From positions 8,479,001 to 8,543,000 of the forward strand of contig NC_063155.1 in assembly GCF_020921035.1 (NCBI RefSeq): 64,000 nt of DNA. Reading direction: 5' to 3'. Each line of letters opens with the position of its first letter. Positions within the stretch are counted from its first letter, which is position 1. Below, piece by piece: positions 37,068 through 49,568 of the stretch. The translations under genes were made by a program, and so were the position numbers. Origin of the DNA: Rhodamnia argentea. Taxonomy: Eukaryota > Streptophyta > Magnoliopsida > Myrtales > Myrtaceae. The notes beneath the pieces are model-generated. The model searched no databases and had not been told where the DNA came from. It was given only the letters and a program-made list of their open reading frames with translations.

Positions 37068-37115
<48 letters not shown>
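37024..37115 (+). promoter_or_regulatory. TATA box and CT/CA microsatellite leader of the RING gene
   Basis: A TATA-like CCTATAAAT lies at 37024-37032. A (CT)n tract (about 37068-37088) runs into a (CA)n tract (to about 37115), ending 9 bases before the ATG. The tract sits in the 5' UTR and may vary in length. Confidence 0.6.
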
Positions 37116-37118
<3 letters not shown>

Positions 37119-37123
37119 AAAAG

Positions 37124-37801
37124 ATGGCGAGCACAACAATGTTTCCACATCTGTGCGAGGCATGGCAGCCTCAAAATCCTGTGCCCGAAGAGACCCTTCC
37201 GCAACACGATGAGTTCTTGATCGAAATCTATGCAAGTTTCGTGTATGTAAGGATGGGGAGTGATGATGCTGGCAGAAGCAATAATCCACACATAAGCCCC
37301 ACAACTTACAAGCCCTTCAGGCACAGCCGCGACCATCTGGTACGAGATGCAACATCCTGGTCGACCATCTCCAGCATGCTCTCCCAGGTCAATGTGCCAT
37401 ACCATGTTCAGCCGCTCATGATCATGAAAATCCACGAAGCAGCTCGGTCGATCGCCAATGCCTCAGTAAACAAGGGCTTGAGGACTCTACCAATGGTTGT
37501 GTCCATAAGGGTGGTTCAAGAAGTCACTGGAGAGACATCGCCTGTTTCTGAGGAGCAGGCCGAATGGATGAGCACTCGTGCCAGCGGATTGAGGGCCGCC
37601 AGCTGGTCATCGATCCAGGCTTTAGAGAAAGTCAAAGTCAGAGGGTCGGAGGAAAAATGCGTGATTTGTTTGGACCGTGTTATGGTCGGGTCAGAAGCCG
37701 TTCAGATGCCTTGTTTGCACAACTATCATGAAGAATGCATTGTGAATTGGTTGCAGAGGAGTAATCTCTGTCCATTGTGCCGGTTTCCAATGCCTATGTG
37801 A
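37124..37801 (+). CDS. RING-H2 finger protein, probable E3 ubiquitin ligase
   Basis: 225 residues, single exon. The RING-H2 finger is at the C-terminus: C179, C182, C197, H199, H202, C205, C216 and C219, in CVICLDRVMVGSEAVQMPCL then HNYHEECIVNWLQRSNLCPL. Spacing C-x2-C-x14-C-x-H-x2-H-x2-C-x10-C-x2-C is that of active RING-H2 ligases (C3H2C3), which recruit E2 enzymes. The N-terminal 170 residues show no transmembrane segment and no domain I know. Substrate unknown. The start ATG follows directly on the microsatellite leader. Confidence 0.88.
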   Translation: MASTTMFPHLCEAWQPQNPVPEETLPQHDEFLIEIYASFVYVRMGSDDAGRSNNPHISPTTYKPFRHSRDHLVRDATSWSTISSMLSQVNVPYHVQPLMIMKIHEAARSIANASVNKGLRTLPMVVSIRVVQEVTGETSPVSEEQAEWMSTRASGLRAASWSSIQALEKVKVRGSEEKCVICLDRVMVGSEAVQMPCLHNYHEECIVNWLQRSNLCPLCRFPMPM

Positions 37802-38767
37802 TTCTCAGCCTTTCTTGACATGAGTAGTGGCTCTAATCAGGAGTTCGAGTTTGATTTGAATTCGCAAGCAATATCAGCGTGTAAGTCCTTTTCAAGTTCC
37901 TATTAGGTTTCTTTTCTTGGAGTAATGTCTAAGGTCAATGCAATCATGAGGTTGTTGGCCTTTATCTTTGGTAGTTGTTCAATAGATAATGAAAGTTCAG
38001 CATAATATCTTTCTACATTTGCTAATGTACTCCGACATACAATTTTTTCATTGTATTCTGGTCTGTATTGCGGTACTCATTCTTCTTGCTAGAACAGTAG
38101 TTCCCTCCGATGAATCTGATAAGGAGATTTTCGATGTCCTGACATCTTGACAACAGAGAAACCTTGAAACGTTCCCGTTTCTTCATATGAAAAGGAAGAA
38201 CTTTGAACATCCATGTTTCTGGTAAGTCTCTCGTTATGAAGTCGGTTTGGCTACGTGATGCGAGATCTAGTGACCTAGTTCTCTTCTTAATCATTTTGGT
38301 AGTTATCTACCAATCTGTCTAGACTCTTTCTACTATCATCAGACCAATAAATTTGTTGGCCAGTTCCATCATGGCCTGGTCAGATCAGAATTTCGAGAGT
38401 TTGCTATCATCTTTAGCATTTGAAAAATGCAAATAGTTTCATCACTTCCACATTCAGATCGGCAATTGGATCGACTATCTCATATAGACAGGTGGGTCTA
38501 ATTCAACAAACGCTTCCATGCTGAAGTCAAAAGATTGATAAGCTATCCAATACCAGTTTTCTGGAATTAAATAGGATTGGACCAGATCAGTGCATAGCAA
38601 ATGTTCTTCCTGAATGTGCATATAATGATCGCTCTCAGCCAACAATGAGCATATAAATATACAGCCTGCGAGAGGTCGGTAACATCAACAAGGGAAATGG
38701 TGAAAAAGTTTACTGGTCTTGAAGTGAGTACAATGCCTCAAAAAACTTCTAACCAAGCAGTTAGATT
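37802..38767. other. Spacer between convergent RING and mutarotase genes
   Basis: Holds the 3' UTRs of both convergent genes. No other feature seen. Confidence 0.4.
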
Positions 38768-40655
38768 TTAATCAGCTGTGAACCTAAAGACCATGACATT
38801 CTCATAATGCTGTCCGGGATTCACTATCTGCGAGGGGAAATTCGGGTGATTCACCGCATCTGGGAACCCCTGAGTCTCCAAGCAAAGACCGGCGTATTTC
38901 ATGTAAACAAATCCGCCTTTCCCTACCACATGATCAAGCATATTGCTTGTGTAAAACTGCACTCCAGGCTGATTGCTCCACAGCTCCATCTTCCTTCCCG
39001 AGTGGTTTTCTTGCACCACAGCAACCTTCTTCAAGTGCTCGGTTCTGGTGCCATCTAGGACGTAGTTAATGTCATATCCATAGGGAAGCTCGTTGATCCG
39101 GCTCCCGATCGTGCGAGGTTCTAGGAAGTCGTATGGTGATCCTCGGATGTCGCGGATTTCACCGGTGGGAATAAGAGCATCGTTGACTGGAGTGACTTTC
39201 GACCCGAAAAGCTGGATCTCGTGAGAGAGGATGTTGCCACTGTTTTGGCCTGCGAGGTTCCAGTAGGTGTGAAGGGCGAGATTCACGGGAGTCGACTTGT
39301 CGAGTGCCTTGGCCTCCAGTTTGACTCCTAACTTGTTGGTCCCAATGAGCATATAGGTGACGTATACAGACAGATCACCGGGAAAGCCTGCGGTGCAAAA
39401 GAAACCGACCACATCTCATTTGATGTCTTTAGGCATAGTCTTTTCAAGGATATTGTACTAAGAACAAAACTTAGCAGCAATCATGGATTGGAGTTCAGAT
39501 CAGTCATCACCGGTGGCATAAACAATATGTATACCAGCACTTCCTATCGGATGAACGCAAAACAAAGAATTGGTTTTTTGAAAGGCAGACTAGGATTCAA
39601 GTTAAGTAGTCGCACAACTTACAAAACAACTACAACATCATCGAAAAAATCGAGACTAAGATTTTACCTTCTTCTCCATTAAAGCTGTCATAAGTAAATG
39701 TAACATGACTCTCAGTGTCATAACTATGCACACTCCAGATAACATCGGAGAACCCTTTGCTGCCACCTGACATTCAATTGCAAAAAAGTTTCAAGCCCGG
39801 ATCATGGTTTAGGCGAAACTAAATTGAAAAAGACGAATCACAGACACAGGAAAGTACAGTAGGTGAGGGAAAGATAATGAGATACCATGAAGAGTGTTAT
39901 TGCCATCATTGGCTACCAATTTGTACAGAATCCCATTCAGAGTGAACTGAGCCCCTCCAATTCTGTTGGCAACGCGTCCAACTACAGCTCCAAAGTAGGT
40001 AGTATCATTCTGCAGCAGAGTCAACAAATAAGCGCAAGATTTTTCATGGACCGATGCAAAACCAAAATGAACATATCAAGGAGACATCCCCCGCATTCTC
40101 ATCGAACCCGTTAAAATATAATTCTATCTGGATCCGTTAGCTTTCCAACTGATCGTATAAACTCACTGATGTTTAACCCAGAGAAGGCAGTGATGCAAAT
40201 GAAGGTGGACGAGGCCATACCTTGTAGCTCTTGAGCGAATCGAATCCGAGCACGACATCATCCAATTTACCTGAGAAATACAAGGTGTGAAAAAACCGTC
40301 CGCAACACACAAAAACAACCAGCAACATTCGAAACAAGGCATACGGCCTGGACCCGGAACCATCAGACGATGGCTATGACGATTCAATCCCCATTAAACA
40401 CACGACACTATTGAAACAAGAACGATTGATCTGGATATAATCAAACTAGAAAAAGGAAGAGGGTGTGGGAAAGGTACCATTTTTATCAGGAAGAACAAGG
40501 GAGAGCATAGTTGCACCATAGTTTGTGAACTGCACTGTGATGTCTCTGCTTCTGAGCTCATAAATACCAATGCCTTGATGGTCATGTCCACCTACACCAT
40601 CAGCAACGAGGAATGCCACCAGAAGCAGAGCAGAAAGAAAGCCGACGTTGCCCAT
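38768..40655 (-). CDS. Galactose mutarotase-like (aldose 1-epimerase) protein, secreted
   Basis: Interconverts alpha and beta anomers of aldoses. Five exons on the minus strand: 40655-40478, 40270-40221, 40009-39886, 39766-39668 and 39387-38768, in phase, giving 356 residues. Residues 1-24 (MGNVGFLSALLLVAFLVADG) look like a signal peptide, so the protein probably enters the secretory pathway. Likely catalytic residues are H117 (NNTLHGG), H190 (NLALHTYWNL) and E321 (LCLETQGFPDAVNHPNFPSQ). The spacing H190-E321 (131) equals that of human GALM H176-E307, as I recall it. NRIGGAQFTLNG and YDINYVLDG are further family blocks. Full length and apparently intact. Confidence 0.93.
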
Positions 40656-42509
40656 TTTTTAACACCAAACAAGGAAAACAAAATCAGAGAGAAGAATGAA
40701 AATTCATTTGAAAGATGCTGATGATGAGGAGGAGGTGAGAATGAATAAATAGGGGGTGAGTGAAGAGATTGAGATAGGATTCAATTGATGTAGAATTCGG
40801 GTTGTGGATAAGGATGAACGAGCAACTTATTTGGAGACGCCGAGAAGTGAATGGCTCCCGAGTCGCGGGTTGTTTTCTTATGGTAATCGAATCGAAGCGG
40901 GCTCGATTGGAAAGTTGATCCAAGATATCACCTGATCGTGATATTCATCAAAGAATAATAATTATAATGATGATGATAATCATAATAATGATTATGTTTA
41001 TGATGCTGATGATGAAGTGCGTGGCAGGATTCTTGCGAAAGCTGCTGGCCAGTCACGTGTTTTTACTTTTGGCAATGGGCGAGAGCGATGGGCATTGAAA
41101 TCGTGATTTTCATGGGGGAAAAGGGCATGTCCCGTGATGCGATTTCCGACAAGACAGCGACTCCTAAGACCTCGAAAGCAACGACTTATCAAAGCGGATG
41201 ATGAAGTTGTTTTTAGAAGAGAACATGCAACGATATAAGGAATGAATAATAGAGAGAGATGAGCACACACAGAGGAGGTTCGGCAATGTCAAAAAAGGCG
41301 ACTCGAGTTCGATTCCCGCTCGGCACGATCTCTTGGCTCGGGTCAAGACTAGGGAAGCGGACGAAATTTGATGTGCAAAGATTGGCTCGAGACACACATT
41401 GTTTGAATGTTTCGTGACCAATTTATCGAAAAATTGGAATTTGCATGTTCATTGTTTAGAGACATAGATGGCTCGAGGCCAGTTATTACTCATTTAATGA
41501 TTTGATTACATCTCATGTTACATCCTCAATGCTATCGCTTTTTTCTTACTTTATAGAAAAAAATGCGGGACGACATTAAATATGTTTTTGGGATAAGATC
41601 ATGAATCAGAGGATAAACCGCATTCAATTACGACCTTAATTATCCAATGGCCCACGAATATAATTTTCTTCCATGCTTACTGAAAATTCAAAGCCAGAAG
41701 CATGCCAATTTGGAAAATTTGAGGATCTCCTGTTGGCATGACTGGAGAAGAAACTTGGAAATCTAAAGAGGATAGGGTTTGATCTTAGTACAATTTTCAA
41801 TTGTTTGACCGGATTTGCTGAAGAAAAAAAATACGGATATTCCAGAATATACGGTTTTAGACAACTGTCTCCTCGAGTAGATTGACGATTCGTGTTTTTT
41901 CTCCACTTTTTCAACTGAAGAATATACTTTTCAAGGATTGTCCCAAATTTCACGTGTGTGCTTACTTACCCATATAGAATTTATATGTCCCGCTCCAAGA
42001 GCCTCCCAACCCAACTTAATGCCCCGCTCAAGTCACATGCCATCGGCGATGTCGTATCGACATCGCTGATTACAAGGATCTGAGTCCGGACTTCTCGCGA
42101 GAATTTGCAAGCAAAGAATGTTCAAGAGGCGAAAAGAAAATCTAATATTGAACAAACCAAGCACACTAGAAAGATCAGCAGAATCAATCCCCAAGCAATC
42201 CACACGTTACAGACAGAAAATGTTCACGATGCCTAACATCGGCGGAACCAACCAACAGAGGCAGCTAAACAGATGCACAACTATACAAATATGCATGCAT
42301 AGCACCATAGTACCGACCAATAATGAGTTCAACACTAATTTAGAGACATTAACATGGTGAGACTCCAAAAACCATGATGTTACCTGCACTAACAAATCCA
42401 ACTCAAATTCTAGAGAACCAGTAAACTAGACGCCGTGAATCAAGCTTCGGAAACAGAAATCTGCACGCAATGTTGCTCCTCGAATTAGATGTGAACCGTG
42501 GTGTTTCAG
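40656..42509. other. Mutarotase upstream region and IQD 3' side
   Basis: Contains the mutarotase promoter (TATA-like CTATTTATTC near 40742-40752, minus strand), an AT-rich trinucleotide-type tract (about 40950-41015, TGATGATGATAATCATAATA) and, toward the end, the IQD 3' UTR. No other gene. Confidence 0.45.
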
Positions 42510-45500
42510 TCACCTTCTCCACTCAGCCTTTCCTGTGAAATTAGACAATAAACACCATCCCAGATAAGTAGGTAAGGAACCGAAAAGAAGAGATTTTTCG
42601 TTTCGGAATTGAATGATCCATGCATTCAGATGATTGTTGTGGGTGGGGGGGAAGTTCCCTAGGATCTTTACTATTCCCCAGGCTTTCCGCAGACTGATTT
42701 CCCGTAGGCCAGTAAAGGACAATGAGAGAAGATTGCCAGATTAGTTTCACCAGTCCAAAAGAGAGTTGAGAGCAAGCATTCTCTAAATAACTTCATCTAT
42801 CCTTCTATCAAATCCAGTATTCCAACACGATAGAAGGACAAAAAAACTACTTGAGTTGTCAAAGAAATAAATAGTAATTCATAGTTTTGTACCATTCGCA
42901 TCTCTTGATGATCTGTCGCTTTTATTTCCACCTTTGCCACTTCCCTGAGTAGGTTTCTGGGTTCTCGGTGACTGAGAGTTGATTTTGCTGTTAGCTGGGG
43001 AAGGTAGAGAGTAACGTCTCGACAGATTACTCTTTTCTGCTCCATCCTGCCCAAAACTCGGAGAACCGTGCACTCTCAGTTTGGCCTTTGCAGATTTAGT
43101 TGCTGCCATATAACTTGGAAGCGCTGGACTGGTCCGCGAGCCATTATCCTCATATTCTTGTTTTAAGGGTGTGGAAGATTTACGGCCTGACCTACGTTTC
43201 TCATTGCTCACTGAATCATCCCTCTGGATCGCAACTTCTTCGTTTTTGGGTTCCTGATGCCCATTTGTTAAAGGAGCGCTGTCATCTTCTACAAAGTTCT
43301 CCACCGAAGCATTTGAGTCAAATATCACTTGACCATCAAAAGGAATATCAGCTCTGTCATCTATTTCCAATGGTTCCTCAATTTTTTCTGCATCAGGCAA
43401 ATTTGATGAGGTCAATATTGTCTCACTCTCCATTTTGTCATCAGAAGCTTTGTTGTTCTGCTCCAAAACATCATCTCCCCTATTGATGGATCGCCTTTCC
43501 AAACTGTCCTTGGGCTTTACAGTTTCAATTTCAGAATGGATTACAGCATTCTCTACAACAGGATTGTGGACCTTTCTCAAACTCCGTTTGACCTTTTGGA
43601 TCTCATTTTGTGGACTATCCTGCGAAGGATCCATAGAATGGCCAGACACCTTCCGTACATTGCGCTTGGGCATCTCTGTGGTTGCTTGCGCCGAAATAAT
43701 GTCAACATTGGAAGCAGGATTTTTCTGGACACCGCGCTTCGTCCTACGAGTTTCATTTTCTGAAATTTGAGAGTAACCCTGCTTTCTCTGAGATTTGGAG
43801 ATTCTTCTCGGTTGGGGAACTGGTTTCCAGAAAACAGATGCTGACCAGCCTGCTAACCAACTTGGAACTGAATTTGGTTCCATGGATTCATAATTGAGGT
43901 GCAGAGGCCTGATAGTTGGTGATGAAGCAAGAAGCTACAACATCATGCAGTGGTTGCTCAAATGGACGGCATATGGGAATGAAATCACAAGAGTACTTGA
44001 AAGTAGCAAACTTGCAATTCAGTGCTATATTACCTTTCTAACGAAAGCATTTGCTGAAACATTAGCAAGCTGAGTACTTAAATCAAGTTTGGCAGAATCC
44101 CCAGATATGCCCTGTCAGATAATTCATGAGAAGATGTTACTCTGTCATCTATCATCATGAACACAGGAGAAAAATGAAAAGGCAGCAGAGGAACAAAGGA
44201 TTCAAAAGTAATGTACAAAGAATCTCCTCCCCCAAACAAAAAAAAAACTCCTCCCTCCCTCCCTCGCAGATGTCACTGTTTGTTCATTTCGTATAAGTAT
44301 GTATAGCTATACAAGACTGTTGGCATATATTATCATTCAGCAATGCGATGTCAGAAATAACCAGATATATCTTAAGAGTGAGTGACTCAAGCAGTTGACA
44401 GGATAACAAAAATTTTAATCACGTCAATTTTACTGGTAAACACTATGTTAACTCCTCTTTTGTCCATATCGGTTATCAAAAGCCCACCACTCCAAGGCAT
44501 GTGAGGCACAAAGCCCCAGAAACAGTATAGTCCGATAGGATGTCATTTTTGTCACGAGTAAAAGACAACCAAATGTAAGAAAAGGAGATATCCTATCATC
44601 CGAAATGAGCATTGCTTCACCCTGAAGTACCTGAGATATCAATAATTTATGTACTTCAAGCCCCATGCTAGATTGCCTGACATTTCTCCCTCGAACAAGT
44701 GCCTGCAATTTAACTATTCCCAGCATGCAGCACAAAGTAGCAACTGCCTGTCTCCGAACCAAATGCCCGCGGATAAGAGCTTGCAACCGAATGATGCCCT
44801 TGAGAGCTCGAAATGCACGGCGAGCCTTCATCATGACAGCAAAGCAAAATCCATAAACAAGCCTGATCTAAATAAACAGTGACTACTAAAAATAACGGAA
44901 GTTTTACTGAAGAAATAAACTACATGGAATATTCTCCAGACTACGTTTCGTATTCAGATAGTCCTAGATTCTTCAACTGCAACGGATGTCTAAAGACAGT
45001 AGGGACGAGTAGAGAAGAAAAATCTCAGAATAAATACCAAATAACCCCTGAAAGCAGCTTGAGTCTTTGTTGCTGCTATCTCTTGCCTGATTATTTCTGG
45101 ATTTTGAGGCGCATCCAGAGCCATACTTCTCTGAGCCATGTCCAGATCCTCGTCAGTCTCAATCCCTCGATCTTGGAGTAGAATTTCCTCATTCTTTCTG
45201 CTATTCCAATCATTACTTCCAGTATTAGGCTGAGAAGCCACATGATAATCAGCTTCAGGTGCCCTAGCACTAACCAGGACCTCTGCATCATTTGTAATTT
45301 TCTGCATAGTGGCACATAAGTTCAAAAGAGAAGAAATTACCAAGTTACTTTAGTCAGAAGAAAGAACACAAGCCCGTGACAGGAACCGACATATAACTAT
45401 CATTCTCTTATTAAAACCTACAAGAAAGTTGGGACATGAGGAAATAGGATTTCCGACGGTTTAACTAAGAAGTTATGGGGTTTGTTGTAGAAAAAAAAAA

Positions 45501-45590
45501 TACCTCTCTTCCTTTAACATTGTGTTTTGATGTTTTTTTCCCAAATAACAATGTCTTAATCCATCTTCCAGGTGATTTAGCTTTACCCAT
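42510..45590 (-). CDS. IQ67-domain (IQD) calmodulin-binding protein
   Basis: Plant scaffold that binds calmodulin and usually microtubules or membranes. Six exons on the minus strand: 45590-45504, 45301-45038, 44825-44631, 44111-44034, 43934-42893 and 42532-42510, all in phase, giving 562 residues. It starts MGKAKSPGRWIKTLLFGKKT, the IQD N-terminus. The IQ67 region (about 104-170) holds three IQ motifs: AATKTQAAFRGYLARRAFRA, GIIRLQALIRGHLVRRQAVA and GIVKLQALVRGRNVR; the first is split by the conserved exon 2/3 junction. A long basic, disordered part follows. The C-terminal block (about 480-525; LPSYMAATKSAKAKLR, GSPSFGQD, RRYSLPSP) is the DUF4005 type. It ends GKAEWRR in a tiny 23-base exon. 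Best match is the IQD28/29 group. Confidence 0.93.
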
Positions 45591-46800
45591 GGCAGGAAGG
45601 CGGGAACCTATGCAGCAATAACCTGAACCTCAGCTCCTGCACGGTCCAAAAAAAAACAGCTCAGGCGTGCAGAAATATTTGTGATGCCGGTTTCATAAAG
45701 AGAACAGTCCCAGCCAGAAAAGTTGAAGTTTTTGCTCATTACTCAACAAGGTGACCAGAACAAACCAACTTACTCATCTTGCGGCAAAATGGTGGAAAAA
45801 TTTAAACAAGTGCGCGAAACAGGGACCTTCTAGGACTGTCAGCACTACGATACCGACTCCTGCTTGACCAAAAAAATCCCAAATCCTTGACCAAAAGCTT
45901 TCCTCATTACGCTTTGTCGATTTCTCCGAGCAGCCACATATTGTAAGGCACTCAACAAAACAGCAGTAAAAAATGGGAACCCACTAGATCTTCACCCATC
46001 ACTATGACCAATACTAATTCCTTCTGGTCTCTCTCACCCACTTGTAAAATGGATCCCAATAATGGCAACCCAATGTCTTCGTGATGTCCTTCAAGGATCA
46101 TCAATTCTTTTGCAGGAAGACCAGTTTTTTTTAACCCCCATGCCATCAATCGGTCTATATCAACTGAACCCAAAATAGGTCCACCTCTCACAAGCACAGT
46201 CTCTCATTTCAAATTTGACACCCAGACGAATCAACAGATGTACTCTGTCTCGTGATCGCTCAGCTAAAATTAGAAGTGATTCAGACATCGCGAAGCACAC
46301 AAGTGACCACTAAATAAGGCAAGGACACACCAAACGGAGCTCACCAGAGCACAATCCAGCAAATCCAAGTCAACCACGCACCGGTGGTGACGACCGAGTT
46401 CGTCGAATGAAACTGCAAATCTAACTCAGATGTCGAACACAAACCCAGAAGCCACAGCTCCAGCACGGAATCGCGAAACGAAAGCTCGCCAATGTAGGTC
46501 GAAACAGACTCAGATCTGCAGTTACCTGCCCAATGCGCTACTCCCCGACGAGCCGCCTAGCGTTCCTGATGCAAGCCACGACCAAAATCAAAAAGACACA
46601 ACAACAGCATCCCGATGCGAGAGATTGTTTTATACCATCGCAGGAAGAGAGAGAGAGAGAGAGAATGTACCATTACTGAGCTTGCAGATCAAGGTAGCTG
46701 CGATGTAGCTGCCGCTTCAATCCGCCTTCGGCTTCTCTCTCTCTCTCCCTCCCCTTCAGTGAAGGTGGTGGAGCAAAAAACTACTGGAATTTTTGAAAAA
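45591..46800 (-). promoter_or_regulatory. Probable spliced 5' UTR and promoter of the IQD gene
   Basis: Just upstream of the ATG the minus strand has acceptor-like GGTTCAG and TGCATAG sites, and a purine/pyrimidine-rich leader with a (GA)n tract lies at about 46645-46663, so a 5' UTR intron of roughly 0.9 kb is likely. No good TATA box was found. Inference only. Confidence 0.35.
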
Positions 46801-47578
46801 ATATCATAAATAAAGGAGGAGTCCTAAGATAGCCTCGCGTTCACCGTAAGTTCTGCGAGCTCCACCGCGAGATGGCTTCAGCCGCGGACCCTCCTGCTGG
46901 AACCACCCAACCGCGGCTCGACGCGTGGCGATTGCAACGGATTCAATCTAGGCACGAGCGCAGGAAACAATAGCCGGTTCTTTAAAGTGTGTGCTTTTGT
47001 TGGGGCACCTAAGCGCAGTTACTTCGGTGCAAAGTGTCCGGCTTCTTCGGTCCGACGCATCGTGCGAATTTACATGTCTACCCTCGCTTGGGGGATTCCA
47101 GCAGCACTCGCGCTTGGAGTGCGTGGCGGGCACTGACGGCTAGGATGGCTAGCCCCGGCGGTGCGGGGGTTGGTTGGCCAGGGGAGAGCTTGTCGCGGAC
47201 GTTATGGTTGGTGAGAGTGGACCGAGAAGTTGGATGGGGACAGAGATTCGCAGCGACGGGGAGCGCGGGGGATGATGACCGGTGTCAACTGCCTCAGTCG
47301 GACGTCGGGTCGGGTCATTATGGTCATCCGTCGTTCTCGGGTCTTCTCTCCATTATTATTTTTTTCTTTTTCCTTTTTTTTTCATTTCAACACTTTTAAT
47401 CTTTGCTTTAGTATATCCACGTGGATAATGATTAGGGGATGATGCGATCTGCTTTTGAAGATTTAGATTTGCGAGATGGAAAATGTCGGTGCATGTTATC
47501 GCCATTGAAAATGCAATTTGGTACGCTCATTCAATGTACTCTTCCTAATTAGTAATTATTACAACGAGATCTTTGAAA

Positions 47579-47702
47579 TTAGGAAATAATGCAAACAGAA
47601 AATTTGTCATTATCATCGCATTGAACGAACGTGGGCGTCTTTTTATATTTTGTGATTTTTTCCTTTTCCTTTTTTCGTAATCGAATTCCACAAATTGTGG
47701 TG
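47579..47702. repeat. Direct repeat, copy 1
   Basis: Shares AATGCAAACAGAAAATTTGT, CGTGGGCGTC and CGTAATCGAATTCCACAAAT in the same order with 48276-48372. Copy 1 carries about 25 extra bases in the middle. Confidence 0.65.
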
Positions 47703-48275
47703 ATACTTGATGATGTCTCTTTCGTTTGAAGGAAAAAAAAAAAAAAAAAATTTTTTTTATTATTCTTTTTGTGAAATTTCAATTTCTGCGGTTTGACATG
47801 GGCAAAAGCGAAGAAGATTGGAAGAGGGGGCAGAAACGTAGTCACTTCACGCGAAAAGAATTATTCTTGGAACTCGCGCGTCCCAAGAGATGCGCTACGA
47901 TCAAGAAGGAGAGACATGGGGGGGGCAAGAGCGAGGGCGCCCTCGCGCGGCCGCGAGGGCCTCGAAGTGAGCCCTCGCGGCCGTTCCCTTACGGCGCCGC
48001 AAGGCGGGGCCCGCTGCAGGGAGGGTTGCCTCGCGCGATCTCAGTAGAGGTTGGCGGGCAAGGCCGCCCAACCACGGTGGAAGGGAAAGAGGAAAGAAAA
48101 ATAGGAAAAAAGAAAAGGAAAAAAGGAAAAATCACAAAATGTAAAAAGGCGAAAGTATCCCTATTGATGTCCTTCTTTGAAACAAAAAGGCACTTGAGAC
48201 CCTTTTAAAAAAAGTTCCCCATTAAACCCTTTTTTAAAAAAAAAATAAAATTAATGCCCTTTTTTTTTTCCTTGA

Positions 48276-48372
48276 AATTATGCAAACAGAAAATTTGTCA
48301 TTATTATCGCGTTGAACAAACGTGGGCGTCAAATATATGTTTGACCTCCGTAATCGAATTCCACAAATGAGG
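48276..48372. repeat. Direct repeat, copy 2
   Basis: Second copy of the 47579 repeat, in the same orientation, about 570 bases away. The DNA between includes long A/T tracts and the GC-rich block. Confidence 0.65.
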
Positions 48373-48960
48373 TAGAGAGTCGTTTCTTTTTTTTTTTTTT
48401 GGTCTCACTAACACGTGAAATATTATTCGAAACTACAAAAAAGTTGTAAAAAGAAGCATAATATAACCATGAAAATTTTAAATGCTTAATTTTTTTTATT
48501 AACAAAAAGCTATTGTATACATGCTACGAGATTTGAAAAATACAAAAGATAAAAACTAAAATGTATTACGATAATACTCTCATATCGTGTAATACCTAAG
48601 AACGGGGGGGAAGCATGACCCGCCATTGCCTCATAGAAACAACGTGGGTGTCAAGTAATTTTCTCTTCTTGGGATGACAGGACATTGTAGGGTAACCACA
48701 TTATATTTTACAATTTTTTGATAGTTATATATATTTATTTATCTCCAATCAAACAAAAAAACAGTTTTTTTTTATCAACAAGCTCCAAGTAACACAAAAT
48801 AGTTGTCCGTTCGCCGACACGAGGAGACATCACGGGCCAAATGGGCCTAGAACCACCGACGAGGCAACGACCCTCAAACGGGCCGGAAAACCGCAAGCTA
48901 ACTTAAAAGTCCAAGCCCAAGTTCCAATCCAACGGCCGTCTCACCGACGGTTAGAGAGGT

Positions 48961-49368
48961 CAGGATCTAACGGCCGTGCATTTCGAAATTCGAAATTTCG
49001 AATTTCCGCGAGCCCTTTCCTCTCCCGGGCCCCACTCGATCAAACGGCACTCGGGGCCCCACCAAGCTCCAGCCGCAGTCCAAAGATCGTCCGTTAAGCC
49101 CTCCCATCACCGCCGTCGAGGGAACCCACCGCTCGTCACCACCCACACGTGTCGGCACCGGATTGGCCTTAGGAGGGCTAAAAGTAGGCGAAGTTCGCAT
49201 CAACGGCATCCGGAGCGGTTTTGACAGGAGGTCGAAAACTTTCCCGCCTAAAATAGAAAAAACGTTTTCTCTCTCCATTTTTATTAAAATTTGAAAAAAT
49301 TAATTTAATTGACTTTTTATTATTTTTTTTTTTGGTGGGGGTAGTTTGGGAGCGAGTTGTATAAGAAA
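48961..49368 (+). promoter_or_regulatory. Promoter with E2F-like site, palindrome and TATA
   Basis: Upstream of the gene at 49474 lie a 22-base perfect palindrome (48985-49006, built on TTCGAAATTTCGAA), an E2F-type site TTTCCCGCC (49240-49248) and a TATA-like TGTATAAGA (about 49359-49367). The E2F site suggests S-phase-linked expression (inference). Confidence 0.5.
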
Positions 49369-49473
49369 CCACTCGTCCGAAGCCTTCAAGCAGAGCGACA
49401 CGATCATTTTCTCAGTCTCGTCGGGGTGAAAGAGAAGACCGGAGGCTCGCCGGAGAGAAGAGAGAATCCAGGC

Positions 49474-49513
49474 ATGGAAGAGGCTGCCAAGGAACAGTCC
49501 ACTGGTTCTGGTG

Positions 49514-49568
<55 letters not shown>

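Larger units (their letters stand above)
46801..48960. other. Intergenic region with direct repeats and a GC-rich block
   Basis: No convincing gene. A GC-rich block (47935-48070, CTCGCGGCCG phrases) lies in AT-rich DNA between two direct repeats listed separately. The open frame at 47034-47399 has no family match. Confidence 0.45.

Noticed and set aside
41295-41330. GAGTTCGATTCCCG, like the T-arm/B box of a tRNA
   Set aside because: The stem around it does not pair and no acceptor or anticodon arm can be placed; at most the head of a decayed SINE.
45640-45675. GGTCCAAAAAAAAA between two CAGCTC copies as a fourth tiny insertion
   Set aside because: The tail end differs (GGTCC, not GGACC or CGACC) and a 6-bp match is too short to trust.
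47034-47399. 121-codon plus-strand open frame in GC-rich DNA
   Set aside because: No family match, no promoter, composition alone explains the open frame.
48384-48406. T(n)GGTCTC as another tiny insertion
   Set aside because: No flanking duplication found.
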